DNA from: Volutella citrinella
Taxonomy: Eukaryota > Ascomycota > Sordariomycetes > Hypocreales > Nectriaceae
Direction of reading: 5' to 3'
Length of the DNA stretch: 64,000 nt
Assembly: GCA_034401135.1 (NCBI GenBank)
Contig: JAWZSP010000002.1
Span: forward strand, 2,046,001 to 2,110,000
A program made the translations under genes and the position numbers. Shown in pieces: positions 23,976 through 36,506 of the stretch; the stretch's first letter is position 1, and every line of letters begins with the position of its first letter. A model generated the notes under the pieces. The model was not told the DNA's origin. It was given only the letters and a program-made list of their open reading frames with translations, and did not search any database.

Positions 23976-26900
23976 ATGGCTGCCGAGCCGTCAAGTTCGT
24001 CATGGCACCCGGCGCTCATGCCTAACCATGTCGATGCTTCGGCACCCGCGACCGCAACCGAGGAACCTCAGCCAACCCCGAAGGCCGACGCGACTATCCA
24101 GTCACAGCCCCACAAGCATGACGCCAACTCATCTTCTCGACAGGGCGACCCGAGGTCTCCTAAGGATACCAGTGGCGCCGACGCCTGGTTTGCCGGGGAC
24201 GACGATGAGGGCGATGCTTGGCTGGCATCCGACGCTCCCGTCAACGACCAGAACCAACAGAAAGGATCGGCTCCTGATACCCTCAACGACCAGCATGCGA
24301 ATACCGCGTCGCACGCAGGGCAAGAGGAAGAAGACACACCCCACACGAAGCAATCGCTTCACTCGAGCTCAATGTCTTTTGCCCGGACGGTGTCACATGA
24401 GGTCAACTTCAACGATGAAAATGACGATGATGAAGGCGACTGGGATCTTTCACGCTCGGATACCGACCCTTTCAAGTTCATGCCACCATCTGATAGAACG
24501 AATTCTTTCCCTGTGGTGCCACTTGTGGCCCAGAATGCGACCTCCCACGCGGAACAGCCTTTGCCTTCGAACCAAGCCCTCGATGTTTTGGAGGAAACCG
24601 AAAAAGATGCCGACGAGGAAGAAAGGCAATATCGGGGTCTGGGAGCCCCATCTGGTATTGATGCGCCCCGACGGCCACACTCCTCGTCCGTCTCCATCGG
24701 TGGAGAGGTGCACGACTCGAAGCAGGAGGCTGTTGATGCACGTTACGAAGAGGGCGTCCCCCTGATGCACCAGGAGCAGCAAGAGAATGGCGCGGATCCC
24801 TTCGGCGACGATGGCGGAAATGACGATTTCTTCAGCCAAATCCAGGATACCCCAGGTTCCAATGGAGCTCCAATCCAACCCCTAGAGCGCAAGTCGACAA
24901 TGCAGGTACTCGACTCCGTGAACTCTACTTCGACAAGAGAACCGTTGCTCGAGCCAACCCAGGAGGAAGCCGAGCCGGAGGAAGTATCTGAGCCTAAAAC
25001 TGCTGGCGAGAAACCAGGAACCGAGGACTTATCATCGAAGTGGGAGGAGGCTTTTGCTGATAACGACGGCGACGATTTCCTGCTCGACGACAATGCGGAC
25101 GAGACGAAGAACGTTGACGCCGCAGCCTTCCTCGGCAGTGATGACGAAGGATTCCTGGAGGACGACGAGGAGCCCACGGCAACACCTGCTCAGCCTTCGA
25201 AGCCGGCTTCCAATCCCTATCTTCCCCAGAATGCACAACAACCACCTCAGCAGGCCCATCCCACACGCGCGCCAAATGCCACGACGCCTGCTGTCCAATC
25301 CTTCGGCGCCCCTGCTTACAACCAACCGGCACCCGTGATGGCGCCATTTGGATCGTCTCCTCAGTATGGTGCGCCTCCTCCGGCAAAGCCAGACATGCCG
25401 AGGGCGCAGAGTTTCGCGGACAAGGCCAAGGGCGGATACTCATCACCATATGACCTACCCACTGATCTGATGCCGGCCAACTTGAAGCCCCGAAAGCGAT
25501 CTAGCATGCAACAACTGCCGCGTGAGACGCCGCCTCCGCCTCATGATGCGCCCCCTCGCAGCGCCAGCATGTTCATGCCCGGACAAGCTGCACTGTCGCC
25601 GCCGTCGTCGAGCCACGGACCTCCTCAGGGCTCGCCGACGCGCCAGAAGCCACCCACCCCAAGCGCATCGCACAAGGAGGGCTTCTTCGAAGAGCTGCCC
25701 ATGGTGGCCAAACCCCGACCAAGCTCAAGGACCAGCATTCGAGCACCCTCTCCAGCTCAACATCAGCCGCCTCCTCCCCAGTTTGCCCAGGTGCCACCCC
25801 CCGTGGCTAATATGGCACCCCCTCCTGCTGGAAACATGGCACCTCCTCCTGGAAACATGGCACCTCCTCCTGCTGGGAACATGGCACCCCCTCCCGTCCC
25901 AGCGGGCCAGCCACAAGCCCAACCTTCGGCCTATGGAGGCTTGGTGGCTCCTGAGAGGGTGAGCCCCTACGCTGGCCTTCAGGCCCCGACAAATCACATG
26001 CCCCCACCCTCAAGCAATGCTTCGAGATATTCACCAGCTCCTCCAGGCGCCAATGCTGGCGTTCCACCTGCTGCTACCAACCGATATTCACCAGCCCCAC
26101 CCGCCACCAAGGGCCCTGCATCCTACGGACCCATCACCAACGCAGGCCCTTCTCCTGCTCTGCCATTCCAGCCCAGGACTTCAAGCCCGTTGACTCATTT
26201 TGAGTCAACCGATGGCTCGAATGGGGATGCCACCATCGCACAGCGCCGAGCCAGTTCCTTTGAGCCAAAACTCAGCCGTGTCGCGTCTCTGCCTCCTACG
26301 CGCGAGGAGGATGAGGAGGAGGAGGATGAAGCCACTCCTTCTAGGTCGTTGAGCGCCACATATGCGCCAAACTCTCACCCCGATTACTCGAAATACAACC
26401 CAGTTTCCCCCCCAAAGGTGTCACGACAGACGCCCCCGCCTCCCAGCTATGCGGGCCAGTTGACCCTGTCGCCGCCAAAGCAAGCTGGGACCAACTATCT
26501 GCCCCCGGCCCATCCAGGTCCTATCGCTGCTCAGGCCGGATTTGTCCCCCCTCCTCGTGCGCAGACTCAGTCGCCCAGTGCATCTTTTGGCCATAAGCAG
26601 GCTTCGGGATCCAATGATTTCACAAAAAGGCCTTCCTCTGCTCATTCGGCAACGTCTCCAATCCTGGCAAAGAGTGCAACTACGCATTACGCGCCAGCTG
26701 CTCGAGCTCGAGGCCAGTCGGTGACAATGAACATGGTTCCTCCAACTGATGGACGAGAGCAGGACCCCCTGCAGCGATGGAAGGGCGTCCCTATCTTCAC
26801 CTGGGGGGTTGGCGGTACTATCGTAACATCATTCCCCAACAGCGTTCCTCGATATGGCATGAACCAGTCCGTGCCAACCATCATCCGAAGCCCTGGTGAG

Positions 26901-29717
26901 GTCAAGGTTCGCAACATGAAGGAAGTTGACCCCCTGCCTGAAACGTTGACCAAATTCCCTGGCCCATTAAAGGGCAAGTCCAAAAAGAAGGAGACCATTG
27001 CTTGGCTTAGCGCGGGTATCGAAGCTATCGAGAAAGAACTTCCGGAAGTGTCATTCCATGCTCAGCTGTCCCTTGAGGCCAAGCGTTCCATTGAACGCCT
27101 TCTTCTCTGGAAGATCTTGCGAGTCTTTATTGAGCATGACGGCGCGCTTGAAGGCAACGAAGCCGTAGAAAAGGCCGTGCGAGCTGTTCTTGCTCCTGGC
27201 ACTGCTACCCCCACTGCGGACGATGATGCGCTTTTCCCAGGTGCTGCTGGTCTAGGCGCGGCGACGACCATCACCCCTATGCAGGCTGATGGAGCTGATG
27301 CTGTGGTTATGGACCAGGTGAAGCAGCACTTGCTCAAAGGAGACCGTGAGCAAGCTGTTTGGGCACTGGTTGATAAACGTCTCTGGGGACATGCCATGCT
27401 CATCTCCCACACTGTCGTGGGAGACCTGTACAAGCGTGTTGCCCAGGAGTTCGTCCGCAAGGAAGTCAACTACCCGGGACACAAAAATGAGTCCATGGCG
27501 GCCTTCTACAAGATCCTTGCTGGAAACTATGTCGACTGCGTGGATGAATTGGTCCCTGTCCATGCCCGCGTTGGTCTTCAGCTAGTGTCAACGCACAATG
27601 CCCCTGGGCCGGCCAAGGACACTCTGGACGGACTTGATAAGTGGCGGGAGACAGTTTGCCTCGTTCTCAGTAATCGAAGCGTGGATGATATCCGAGGCCT
27701 AAATGCGCTTGGAAACCTGCTTTCGAGCTATGGAAGGGCCGAGGCTGCACACATTTGTTTCCTCTTTGGCAGACAGGCCTCCGTGTTTGGTGGCCTGGAC
27801 GACCCGACAGCCAATTTTGTGCTGCTGGGCTCGGACCATCACAAGCAGTCCGACCAGTTTGCAAAGGAGATTGAGGCTCTTCAGCTGAGCGAGGTTTACG
27901 AATATGGCCTGTCTCTTGCCGGCGGCCCTCTTGCGGCCGCAGGGGCACCTCACTTGGCCGCATACAAACTGCAGCATGCCATGACGCTGGCGGAGTATGG
28001 CCACCGGGACAAGGCTCTTCAGTACATTGACGCCATTGCCAACTCCATCACGGTACAAACCAAGCGATCACCATACCACCACCTTCACTTGGAGGCTGCG
28101 GTTGATGATCTGTTGACCAGGGTCAAGCAGGCCCCTAAGGAAGGCACCAACTCCTGGATTTCCAAACCAAGCATGAACAAGGTATCAGACAGCATGTGGA
28201 ATAGGTTTAACAAGTTCGTTGCTGGTGACGAGAACGACGGTAATGGCGCAGGCGCTGGAGGCGATGGTGAGAGTGGTCCATTTGGCCGCATCGCAACCAC
28301 ACCCACCATGAGCCGATCGCCTTCCGTATCCAACTTCGATCCGTACAGCATGCAGTCTCCGGGCTACCCCATGGCTCCCGCTCAGGTTCCCCTTACGGCT
28401 GCCGCGTCCCGTTATGCACCTGGGGCAGCCAACCCTGCGGCCTCTGCGAATCCCTATGAGCCGACTAACCAGTACACCCCGGCACCGAGAACCTCGATGG
28501 AGCGAAACTCCAACGAGTACTCCCGAAGCCCGTACGAACCTGGTTACCTAGGAGCTGCCACGGCGGGAGCTGGAGCCGGCTATGCACCAGGCCCTGCTCC
28601 CGATGCAACAGCCGGGCAGGGCTCTGTGCCTGGACTGGCCCCCGCAGCCCAAATTTCCCAAGCGACTCCGGGTGCGGGATACCAGCCATTTGGCGCGCAG
28701 AGTGCTTCTGCTGTAGAATCAGAGAGGCCGAATGAGCCTTCTTACTTTGCAAACCAGCCTGCAACTTATGGCTATGAGCCTCCGCAGTCCGCACCAGCGG
28801 TTGTGTCAGAGACTCAAGAGGCTGATGGTGAGGGTGGTAGTGGCGGGTACGAGCCACCTTCATTCCAGCCATATAGCTATGAACCGCCATCATACAATCC
28901 TGGCCAGGATGATGCAGAGGACGCAGAGGACGCACCGAAGCCCAAGAAGAAGAGCTTCATGGATGACGACGAGGATGATATTCCTGCGCTCAAGCCCCAA
29001 GCGCAGTCAAAGGCTGAGAAGGACAAGGAGAACGAGGAGCTGTTCCGCAAGGCCGCTGAGGAGGATGGTAAGCTCAGTCTTATATTAAACTCAAGCACAT
29101 GCTAATAAATTTTAGCCAAACGGGCCGCTGCTCAGCAGCAGACCAAGAAGGGCTGGGGATTCGGTGGATGGTTTGGAGGCGGCAAGAAGGCGGAGATCCC
29201 AACCGACAGCGCTCAGTCCAACCCGAACAAGCCTATTCGTGCCAAGCTTGGCGAGACCAGCAGCTTTGTCTACGACCCCGATCTCAAGCGGTGGGTCAAC
29301 AAGAAACCCGGCGCCGAGAACACGGCCCCGAAGGCGGCGGCAGCACCTCCACCAAGGGGTGGCCCTCGATCTGTCTCGGGAACCCCCCCGCCTCCCATGG
29401 CCACGCCTCCACCTCCTGGAGCCAGCAGCAGCGCTCCCCTACCTATGATGCCTCCTCGTTTCCGCGCTGGCACCCCAGAGCTGACCAGGGCTCCATCCAT
29501 GGACAACATTGGTTCCGCCTCCGCCCCTGGGCCACCGCCTATGATGCGGTCAGTATCCAGCACGAGCAATGCTAGCGCTGGGCCACCTAGCCGACCCACT
29601 ACGAGTATGAGCAATGCAAGCAGCATCGATGATCTGCTTGGCGCTGCCGCCCCTCGCAAGCCTGGGCAGAAGAAAGCTCGTAAGAGCGGTCGCTATGTGG
29701 ATGTCATGGCTAAGTAA
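23976..29717 (+). CDS. SEC16: COPII coat assembly protein Sec16
   Basis: Exons 23976-29067 and 29116-29717 (48-bp intron, GTAAGC...GCTAAT...TTTTAG) encode 1,897 aa. The ATG at 23976 (GTCGAGATGGCT) is the first in frame. The first ~920 residues are disordered: acidic, then Pro-rich. The conserved central domain begins near residue 929 (QRWKGVPIFTWGVGGTIVTSFPN) and continues into the alpha-solenoid (LLLWKILRVFIEHDGALEGN to about residue 1390), which in yeast binds Sec13 in an ACE1 fold. The C-terminal part is Pro/Tyr-rich and ends with KRAAAQQQTKKGWGFGGWFG and an SRP-rich tail, the region that contacts Sec23 in characterised Sec16 proteins. It scaffolds ER exit sites. Exon 2 supplies the family's GWGFGGWF block, which supports the splice. 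Confidence 0.95.
25809..25905 (+). repeat. short Pro-rich repeat inside SEC16
   Basis: Residues about 612-645 contain NMAPPP four times, three of them separated by AG or G. The DNA repeats the same way (GGCACCTCCTCC-like units), so this is a small coding minisatellite that could vary in copy number between strains. Confidence 0.75.
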
Positions 29718-30227
29718 GCGAAGTCTCTACCTTTGACTTGGGTAGTAGTTGTGCGACGCGGCCTCTGTGTGACTGCAACGGGAAGAAGTGTCATTTTGGC
29801 GTTTGTTTCTGGGCCGGTCGCATCATTGGGCTCAATCACATCTTGTATTATAGAATTGTGGGCGTGTTGTTGTTTACGAACGTTGCGCCAACTGGCACAA
29901 CCTTGGGAGGAATACTGGCATGCGACTGCCAGCTGTAATTTGCGGAGTTGTATGCTCTGTGGACGGTCGTTCTGCGTTTTGGATCAGTTGAATTTGTAAT
30001 TAGAAGAGGTCCAACCTCAATTATTATGCGAATACGCTTTTCAGCCTTCAACTGCCACAAGCCCATGCATCTGTGAGTTGCGTATCTAACTGCGGACACG
30101 ACCAGATGCTATCTAGATGCACAGCTCAGAAATGTGTATCCTGTGCGCAGTAAAACATGGTATCAGACCAACACGGTCAGCTGCATCCCTTGGACTCCAA
30201 AAAACATGGCAACACAGAGAGAATCGT
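29718..30227. other. intergenic, convergent 3' regions
   Basis: SEC16 (plus) and HUS1 (minus) end here tail to tail. The sequence is AT-richer than the genes, with no coding potential. Confidence 0.6.
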
Positions 30228-31502
30228 TTAAGCACTATAGGACTGCACGTAATACTGAAGGCTGTTAGCTACCGAGACCGGCACAAAAGCATGGGAGGGA
30301 TGCAAACCGTAACGACAGAATCGTCACCAGAGGCGTCGTCATACTGGGGAACGTAGACATAGAGAATAAGCGCATGGTCATCTGCAAAGCAGGCAATGAC
30401 CCGGCCTTCGAGCCGACCGACACTCAGCACTCGGCTCCAATCCTTGCCATCTACGCGAACGGTTGCCCATCGGTCTGGACCATCTTCACGAAACTTGGTG
30501 CTTGGATGCTCTTCTAGTGGGCAGTCAAGCTCCGCTGGATCAAGTTCGGGGTTCACCAGATTAGACCAGACACTGGAGATGTCCGTTGTCTCTGTGGCAA
30601 TGCGCAAGCGGAGACTGCCATGCATGTTGGCGCTGAGCTCGAGCTTTGGAGATTTGGTGGTTGTGGTTGAGGCGGAGTTTGAATCGAGAGCCAGCTTCGT
30701 GAAGCGGTCCGAGATGGCTTTGAGCTGAAGCAGAGGCGGAAGCTGGATATGAACGTCGGGCTCACGGACCTTGGGCTGCATGATGGTTTCAACAGTCTCT
30801 GGGTGAAGAACGCGAACCGGAATATCCTGAGTGATGACCTTTTCATGCTCACGTCGTAGCGACGTCTCGAGATGCTCGGGCTGGAACATATCCTCATCAA
30901 ATGGATCATCTGCAGCAGTGCCCGGAGGTTTGGCCGCACCAGGGTTGGCGCTGGCGGATGTTGTGGTGGTGGTGATGGTCATGGAGAGGACGGGCAAGCC
31001 ATCCTTTTTCGTCAGACGAAGGGAGGCAGACATGCTGTTGAGAGCGGACTTGAGGGCCCGCTGGAGCGGCTGCAAAGGCAATTCCAGGTTTATGGTGTTG
31101 CCCGTTTCGGCAGATTGAATATGAAAGTTGTCAAAAATAAAGTCCATGGCCAAAGACCTGGTATAGCTGATTAGCCAACCCGATCTTCACGGCTAGCTCC
31201 ACGGAAGCGAATTGATGACACTTGCGAGGCAACGGCAAGTGCTTGGCGGAGGGGAAAGGGCACGGGAGCGGGATCCTTTGTAGAGACTTACGCCCAAACC
31301 TGCGATCCCATGTCTGGGATAACGGTGAAGCGTGCTGTGTCATCGCTCAGGCGCAACCAGGCGATCTTCTCGAGTGACGACAAGGCCGCTGTGAGCTCTG
31401 GGAGTCGCGATGGGTCAGCCAAGACGGGCCGCGCCTGGGCGGGTAGCGGCGGTACATACTCGCGAATGTGCGGATGTTTTTCAATTCTGTGCGGAATCGC
31501 AT
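30228..31502 (-). CDS. HUS1: DNA damage checkpoint clamp subunit Hus1
   Basis: Four exons, 31502-31460, 31397-31292, 31157-30308 and 30254-30228, encode 341 aa. Exon 1 gives MRFRTELKNIRTFAK, and exon 2 continues LTAALSSLEKIAWLRLSDD and FTVIPDMGSQVWA, the canonical Hus1 N-terminus. Exon 3 holds MDFIFDNFHIQSAETGNTINLEL and the second PCNA-like half. The last 53-bp intron has a weak donor (GTTTGC) but a good branch site (GCTAAC); using it gives the tail SVVTYYVQSYSA, which fits the family's YF/YY-P-x-S ending. Reading through instead gives an unrelated 15-residue tail. Hus1 forms the 9-1-1 clamp with Rad9 and Rad1, which is loaded at DNA lesions and activates the ATR/Mec1 kinase. Confidence 0.92.
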
Positions 31503-32301
31503 TCTGAGGCAGGTACTGGAGGGCTGGTGCTGCTTTGACGATGTCAGAAATGGAGAGTTGCGAGCGGTTTGGCTTCCTGCCGTGGTTGGTACGAATCATG
31601 AACCCGCCGACTAGGCAGGTGCGAATTTTGGTGGGTCGGGCTGTGGTTGGCGACTGAAGGCAGGTGCAGACAGCAACGCAGGCTTGAGGCGTGTTGCCAA
31701 ACAAGCCACGAAAAGGATAGCAGCAACCGATGAGCTGGCAGAAAACATTAAGGGCCCAAAGAGAAGCATGGAAGAAAAGCGAACGGATTCTTTTGGTAGA
31801 CTGCATGAGGCGGAACAAACAAGCCTAAATCTGCGTGCCCGTAGACAAGCAGCCAGTTTTGGAAGGGACTCAAACGCCACGGGCGAGAGTTGGAACAACA
31901 CTGAGATTGGTTGCAGCCATGTCAATAGTTGCAAGGAGCACCGGTGAAGTATTAAGAAGGTTCGGCAACTCCGTCCGTAGTAGATGGGTTGCGCTTGCTC
32001 TTCCTCTCCTACCTCCCGAACTCAATCAAACCTCCTCGAGGCTTGTCCTCCCTCTTCTCACATCCCAGACTCACATCATCCACTTGCACATCCATAGCTC
32101 GATGCTCTGCTAGGAAATTATATCTTCTTCCACCGAACAGCATCACTTTTAGCTCTTCATCTTGCTACATCCACGTTTGCTTCAAAGCTCCGATAAACTC
32201 ATCGTTAGACGTCACAGACTGCTCTCGGCAGATCGAGTTACATATCCCATCTTCATCTTCATTCCCAAACTCCGTATCTGGACCACACGTGAGTTCTTAC
32301 A
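31503..32301. other. divergent promoter of HUS1 and the RING-like gene
   Basis: About 800 bp separate the two start codons. The part 31990-32290 is C/T-rich with many short TCxC runs, as expected of a transcribed leader of the plus-strand gene. No MCB element (ACGCGT) was found on the HUS1 side. Confidence 0.6.
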
Positions 32302-33462
32302 ATGGGCATCTACTGGCCATTTGGAATTTCCCGTTGGGAGCACGCCGACAAACGCGCACGGCAAGTTGTCGTCGACGCAAGCCCACCAAGTCAACAACAG
32401 ACTCATGTCCCCCACCCTCTTGCTGGAGTTGCTGGGCCCTCATCACAAGGGGAATTGGATGGAGTGACGCGAGAGGATGCCCCTGAAGCAAAGCAAGTTG
32501 GGCATGACCAAACCCAGAACTCGACAGCACCAAGCAATCCACCACTTTTCGGCCTGTCAATATTTGGGAACGGCGGCGGTACAGCCCAGGTCAACAACAG
32601 AGGATACGATGGTGCCGATGACGATTCTACGCTGCCGCCTTCGCCAAGCGTCGTTCGTGGACACTTCCAATTCCCCGAGCTCGTCTTGGACGCGCCTCAA
32701 ACGGTAGCCAGCAGCAGCGTCTTTACACCCGCACCGGAGATAGAGCCGCTTCCGTCACTGCCTCCTTCAACTCCTGCATCTCCCAAAACCCAAGAGCAGC
32801 AGGCTACCGATACCGATGCCACTGCGGGTCGATCAGATGTTATCTGTAGCATATGCAACAGAGGGTACAACGCGACCGATGGCATTCTACCTGCAGAGCA
32901 CAAAGCGTACCTGCCCTGTGGGCATTTCTTCGGCCACAATTGTCTCTTCCGTCACATTCTGGCACCCATCGTCACTCCCATCTTCACCGATGGAGCAACC
33001 GATAGACTGAGACGTTGCCCGCATCAGAACTGCATCACATTGCATCATGAATGCGACCACTTGGCTGTTCCAGGCGCACGACCCAGCACGGGGACATTTA
33101 ATGACAGCAGCGCCCCCAAAATCCCCTGGCCGTGCGAGTTCTGCAGAACAAATCGGGGCCTAGACCTTCGATGCTCCAAGGAAGACAACGTTATCAGGGC
33201 GAACATACTCAACCCCGGCGGCACAGAAACGGCCGGGAGAGTCATGGGAATGGCAGCCCAGGGATACGTCAGGCGCGCCGAAGGCCGACAAAAAAAACTG
33301 GACCAAGAAGCTAAGCGATGGTGCCAGAGGAAGAAGCTCAAATTCTCCGCACTATGCCAGCGCATTGAGAAGAAGGAGCAAAAGAAGGAGCAAAAGGAGC
33401 AAAGCATGGCCGCAACGGGGGGGCAAAGATGGGGCTTTCTCTCTTGGTTCCGACATGCCTAA
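32302..33462 (+). CDS. RING-finger-like protein
   Basis: A single exon of 386 aa starts at the ATG at 32302 (TTACAATGGGC). The first 180 residues are low-complexity and rich in Ser and Pro. A Cys/His cluster follows: CSICNRGYNATDG, then LPCGHFFGHNCLFRHIL and RRCPHQNCITLHHECDH. The order C-x2-C, CGH, H-x-C, C-x4-C resembles a RING-H2 domain with an unusually wide last pair. A further CEFC pair lies downstream. The C-terminus is basic and probably helical (KKEQKKEQKEQ). If it is a true RING, it would act as an E3 ubiquitin ligase. No transmembrane segment is seen. The exact class is uncertain. Confidence 0.7.
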   Translation: MGIYWPFGISRWEHADKRARQVVVDASPPSQQQTHVPHPLAGVAGPSSQGELDGVTREDAPEAKQVGHDQTQNSTAPSNPPLFGLSIFGNGGGTAQVNNRGYDGADDDSTLPPSPSVVRGHFQFPELVLDAPQTVASSSVFTPAPEIEPLPSLPPSTPASPKTQEQQATDTDATAGRSDVICSICNRGYNATDGILPAEHKAYLPCGHFFGHNCLFRHILAPIVTPIFTDGATDRLRRCPHQNCITLHHECDHLAVPGARPSTGTFNDSSAPKIPWPCEFCRTNRGLDLRCSKEDNVIRANILNPGGTETAGRVMGMAAQGYVRRAEGRQKKLDQEAKRWCQRKKLKFSALCQRIEKKEQKKEQKEQSMAATGGQRWGFLSWFRHA

Positions 33463-33812
33463 TCAATCATAGGCCAGGAAGCGTTGCCAAGCTGGTATGA
33501 GCATCATGATTGTCTGCGCCTGCAATGTGGCAATGTCATGAGCAAGAGAAAAGATGGATGAGGTTTTGAAAAGAGCGATGGGAACTATCTTGTAGCGAGT
33601 ATTTTTTGAACAACAGCGAATTCTGAATCCTAAACATGATACAGGCTAGCAAAGGGCACTTACCTTACGTACTACCTAGATAGGTACTAAGCAAAATGGC
33701 ATGGATTCGACATTGAGCAACCTGAGTTGTGAGAGGGCATGAGTGAGTATATACGACACACTGCACCGAGACGCAGAGATTTCTATGGTGATGAATGAAT
33801 TAATATTGTGAA
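33463..33812. other. intergenic, convergent 3' regions
   Basis: This holds the 3' ends of the RING-like gene (plus) and the small membrane protein gene (minus). It includes the imperfect palindrome TACCTAGATAGGTA (about 33677-33690), a sequence style common in AT-richer spacers of such fungi. Confidence 0.55.
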
Positions 33813-34435
33813 CTATAACACGTTGGCATGCGGGTTTCGTATGATTCGATCTGGTTCGTCGTCGCTATCGTCACGAAATCCCTCCTCAAGGCTGTGAAGA
33901 TAATGATTAGCGTGGCTGGGCCACAAGGAGTCTCTGGGAAGCAGGTGAAATGGGGCAACCAACTCTCTACTTAGACGTCTCGTATTTTCAGGCCTCGATG
34001 TGCGTGCCTCCCTCTCGATTGCGCGGAATGTATCCTCATCGACGTCGCTCAGCTCCTCGCCATCATCGTCGAAGCCGTCGTCGGACTCTGGTCCGCCGGG
34101 AAATATGCCTCCAGTGTTGGCTCGCCAGCCAGAAGGGATAGCGACTAGCCTCAATACTCGAGCGCCGAGTCGGCTTCGGAGAGATGATGTGTGGGACGAG
34201 ATGGAGTCGAGGGGGAGGTACTGGCTGTAGGACCGATAGCGCCTCCAGAGCGGGATGAGGACGAGGTTTAGGAGAAGGAATATCACGAGGGATATCACGG
34301 CCGGGACTATGATGGTCTGCGAATGCAACAGTGCCGCTGATTAGCTTATCATCGGGATATCGCAGCCCCTGACCGAGGGTCGGGCGAGGGGTGAGGCTAT
34401 CGCCATACCTTAATCACGGATATGGTTGCGCCCAT
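33813..34435 (-). CDS. small single-pass membrane protein, unknown function
   Basis: Exons 34435-34409 (only 27 nt) and 34316-33813, split by a 92-bp intron (GTATGG...CGCAG), encode 176 aa. The N-terminus is MGATISVIK, followed by one hydrophobic helix (TIIVPAVISLVIFLLLNLVL, residues 10-29) and a basic stop-transfer stretch (WRRYRSY). The remainder is cytosolic-looking: SRLGARVLRLVAIPSGWRAN, then an acidic region (ESDDGFDDDGEELSDVDEDT) and a C-terminal DDSDDEPD run. Gly 2 with Ser 6 fits the N-myristoylation consensus. I do not recognise a family. The intact frame and clean splice sites argue that it is a real gene. Confidence 0.7.
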
Positions 34436-36506
34436 GATGGGCAAGTTGGCGCAGTCGCGAAAGGGCCGGAGTCGCACGAGGCTCGATAACAAGTATTAGG
34501 AGATGGATAAGGACATATATCGAAGGGCGTCGGGTGCCCGCTGAAGAAGCTGCCTGGACTGGCGCGGATTTGGCGATGCCAATGGGAGCCGACGTATGCA
34601 GTCCGAAGCGTCCGGATGCCAACGGAGGAGCTGTGGCGCTTCGACAGGCCCGAGCCACGAATTTGCGGATGACGACGCACTAGGCTGGCTGTCCGGCAGT
34701 GTGGGGCCCCAGGGCCAGGGTCCTCTCAGGCTCTACTTAGCGACAGGCTGAGGCCAACTGGGGAGCTGGACCCATGGCGACCTCAGTGGAGTTGACATTT
34801 ATTAGCAAAGTTCTAATTACTTGGAAGGATTAGACGCTCAGAGCAAACCTGCCCAATGGCCTGGGCATGTACGGGCCTAAGTAGTGAAGTAGTCAGCTTT
34901 TCACGCGGGTAATCGTTTGCATACGGCTCTGCATTGTCCCTGGGATTTCACGACAGCCAGGGCTGGGGTGGATCTCAAATAGCTCCCGGGCTAGCGACTG
35001 TGGCTGCCGATTGTGCAGCTGGCCATCCATTCTATGGGAATTGAATGGTTGGGGCCTATTGGGCATAATTATGGCATGCCTCTGTTTACCGGTTCCTACT
35101 GTCCGGGATATGACAGGATTTCTTGGCAGGCGGGCCGTAGATTTTGGGCCTGGTCAACACCTTATCACTTTGTGCACCTGGGGGCAGGAATGGAGCTGTA
35201 GTACAGGGCAGAGCCGAATATATTGATCAAGCGAAGTTGAGGGAGCACAAGACAAAGGAGGAGGCATCCGCCATTCCATTCCAGGGGATGCACCCCGTAG
35301 CAAGGTCATCAACAAGACGTGTCCGGACAGAAGCCTCCTTGGTGATGTGCAGGGACCAAGGTTCCTACAACAGAGAAATTGCGAGATGGGCAAATGCGAG
35401 ATGGATGCCTCAGCTGCGTCTCCCGTGAGCGTGGCTCCTGGTCGCAGAGGCCTCCTTGAAGCACTTTACTATGTATCTTAGACGGCCTTTATCAAGCCTG
35501 TTGGAAAATTGGGAGCCCAGCATTTATCAGGGCCGTTTCCGTTGATAATTCTCACTTCGTGTTGCCCAAAACGGGGCCTCGGTCGACAGCCAAAGAGAGG
35601 CTGGTGCCATTCCGTTGTAGACCGTTTTGGGGTCGCTGAACAGGGGCCGTCCACTGAGGGCCCTTGCTCGCCTTGGTACCATCATGGCCTCTGCTCACGG
35701 CCCCCACTTAAGGTGCCCACTCTCTGAACTTGAGAACGCGCCGCAATGAGACCAATACGCGTGCCTCCCGGGCCGTCTATTATCCAAGTCCTAAATAGTT
35801 GTTAATTTGTATACGTAGCGAGGGGGCCAAGTAAGTCATCGGCGACGTGCGAAAGGAGGTGGGTGATGCATAGTGCTGCGTGTATTCAGGGGGAGCTTAC
35901 CTCTCCCCCGATTGGGTCCTGGGACGCCGATGGGCGGCTTCCATGTGATGAAGTGTCCATTGCATCTTGGCTGCATGGGAGAGTGTCAACCACGACGATT
36001 CCGCCTCCCTTGGGACTCACAGACTCAGCGCTTTTGCCCGTTGGTGCGCTAATGAGGGGCTAACTGGCAAACCTGGGCTGGGGAGCCCTCGCGGTGTACG
36101 CACGCGACATACCGAGAGAGAGGCGTTTTTGGGGTGTGCCACTGTAAGGCGGGAACGAAAACGGGGAAGCGGGACAGGGCATGAGGCATGTTTCCTCGGC
36201 TGCGCGCGTCAGGAGCGGCAGCTGATATGCGCCTGTGTTTGCCAGTCTTTCATCAAATGCTGATAATAGAACCAGTACGCCGCGTGTGCAGGTGCCTTCA
36301 GGCCCCCAGCCTGCTAATACACTTGCATCGGAGGCTTCCAACCATTGGGGCGTGCCAAGAGAAAATAAGATGTCCCGAATACCCGCTGCATGAAGTGAGC
36401 AAGAGCGTGAGACGTGGGCGGACCTAAGTAGTAGGTGCTGGATTTACGGACAGCTACCGGGATCCTGCTAGGGCACCAAAGGACAGAGGCCGGCAGAGGA
36501 AAGTCA

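Noticed and set aside
34436..36500. Transposon remnant in the 3-kb spacer
   Set aside because: No reverse transcriptase, transposase, long terminal repeats or target-site duplications could be recognised in either strand.
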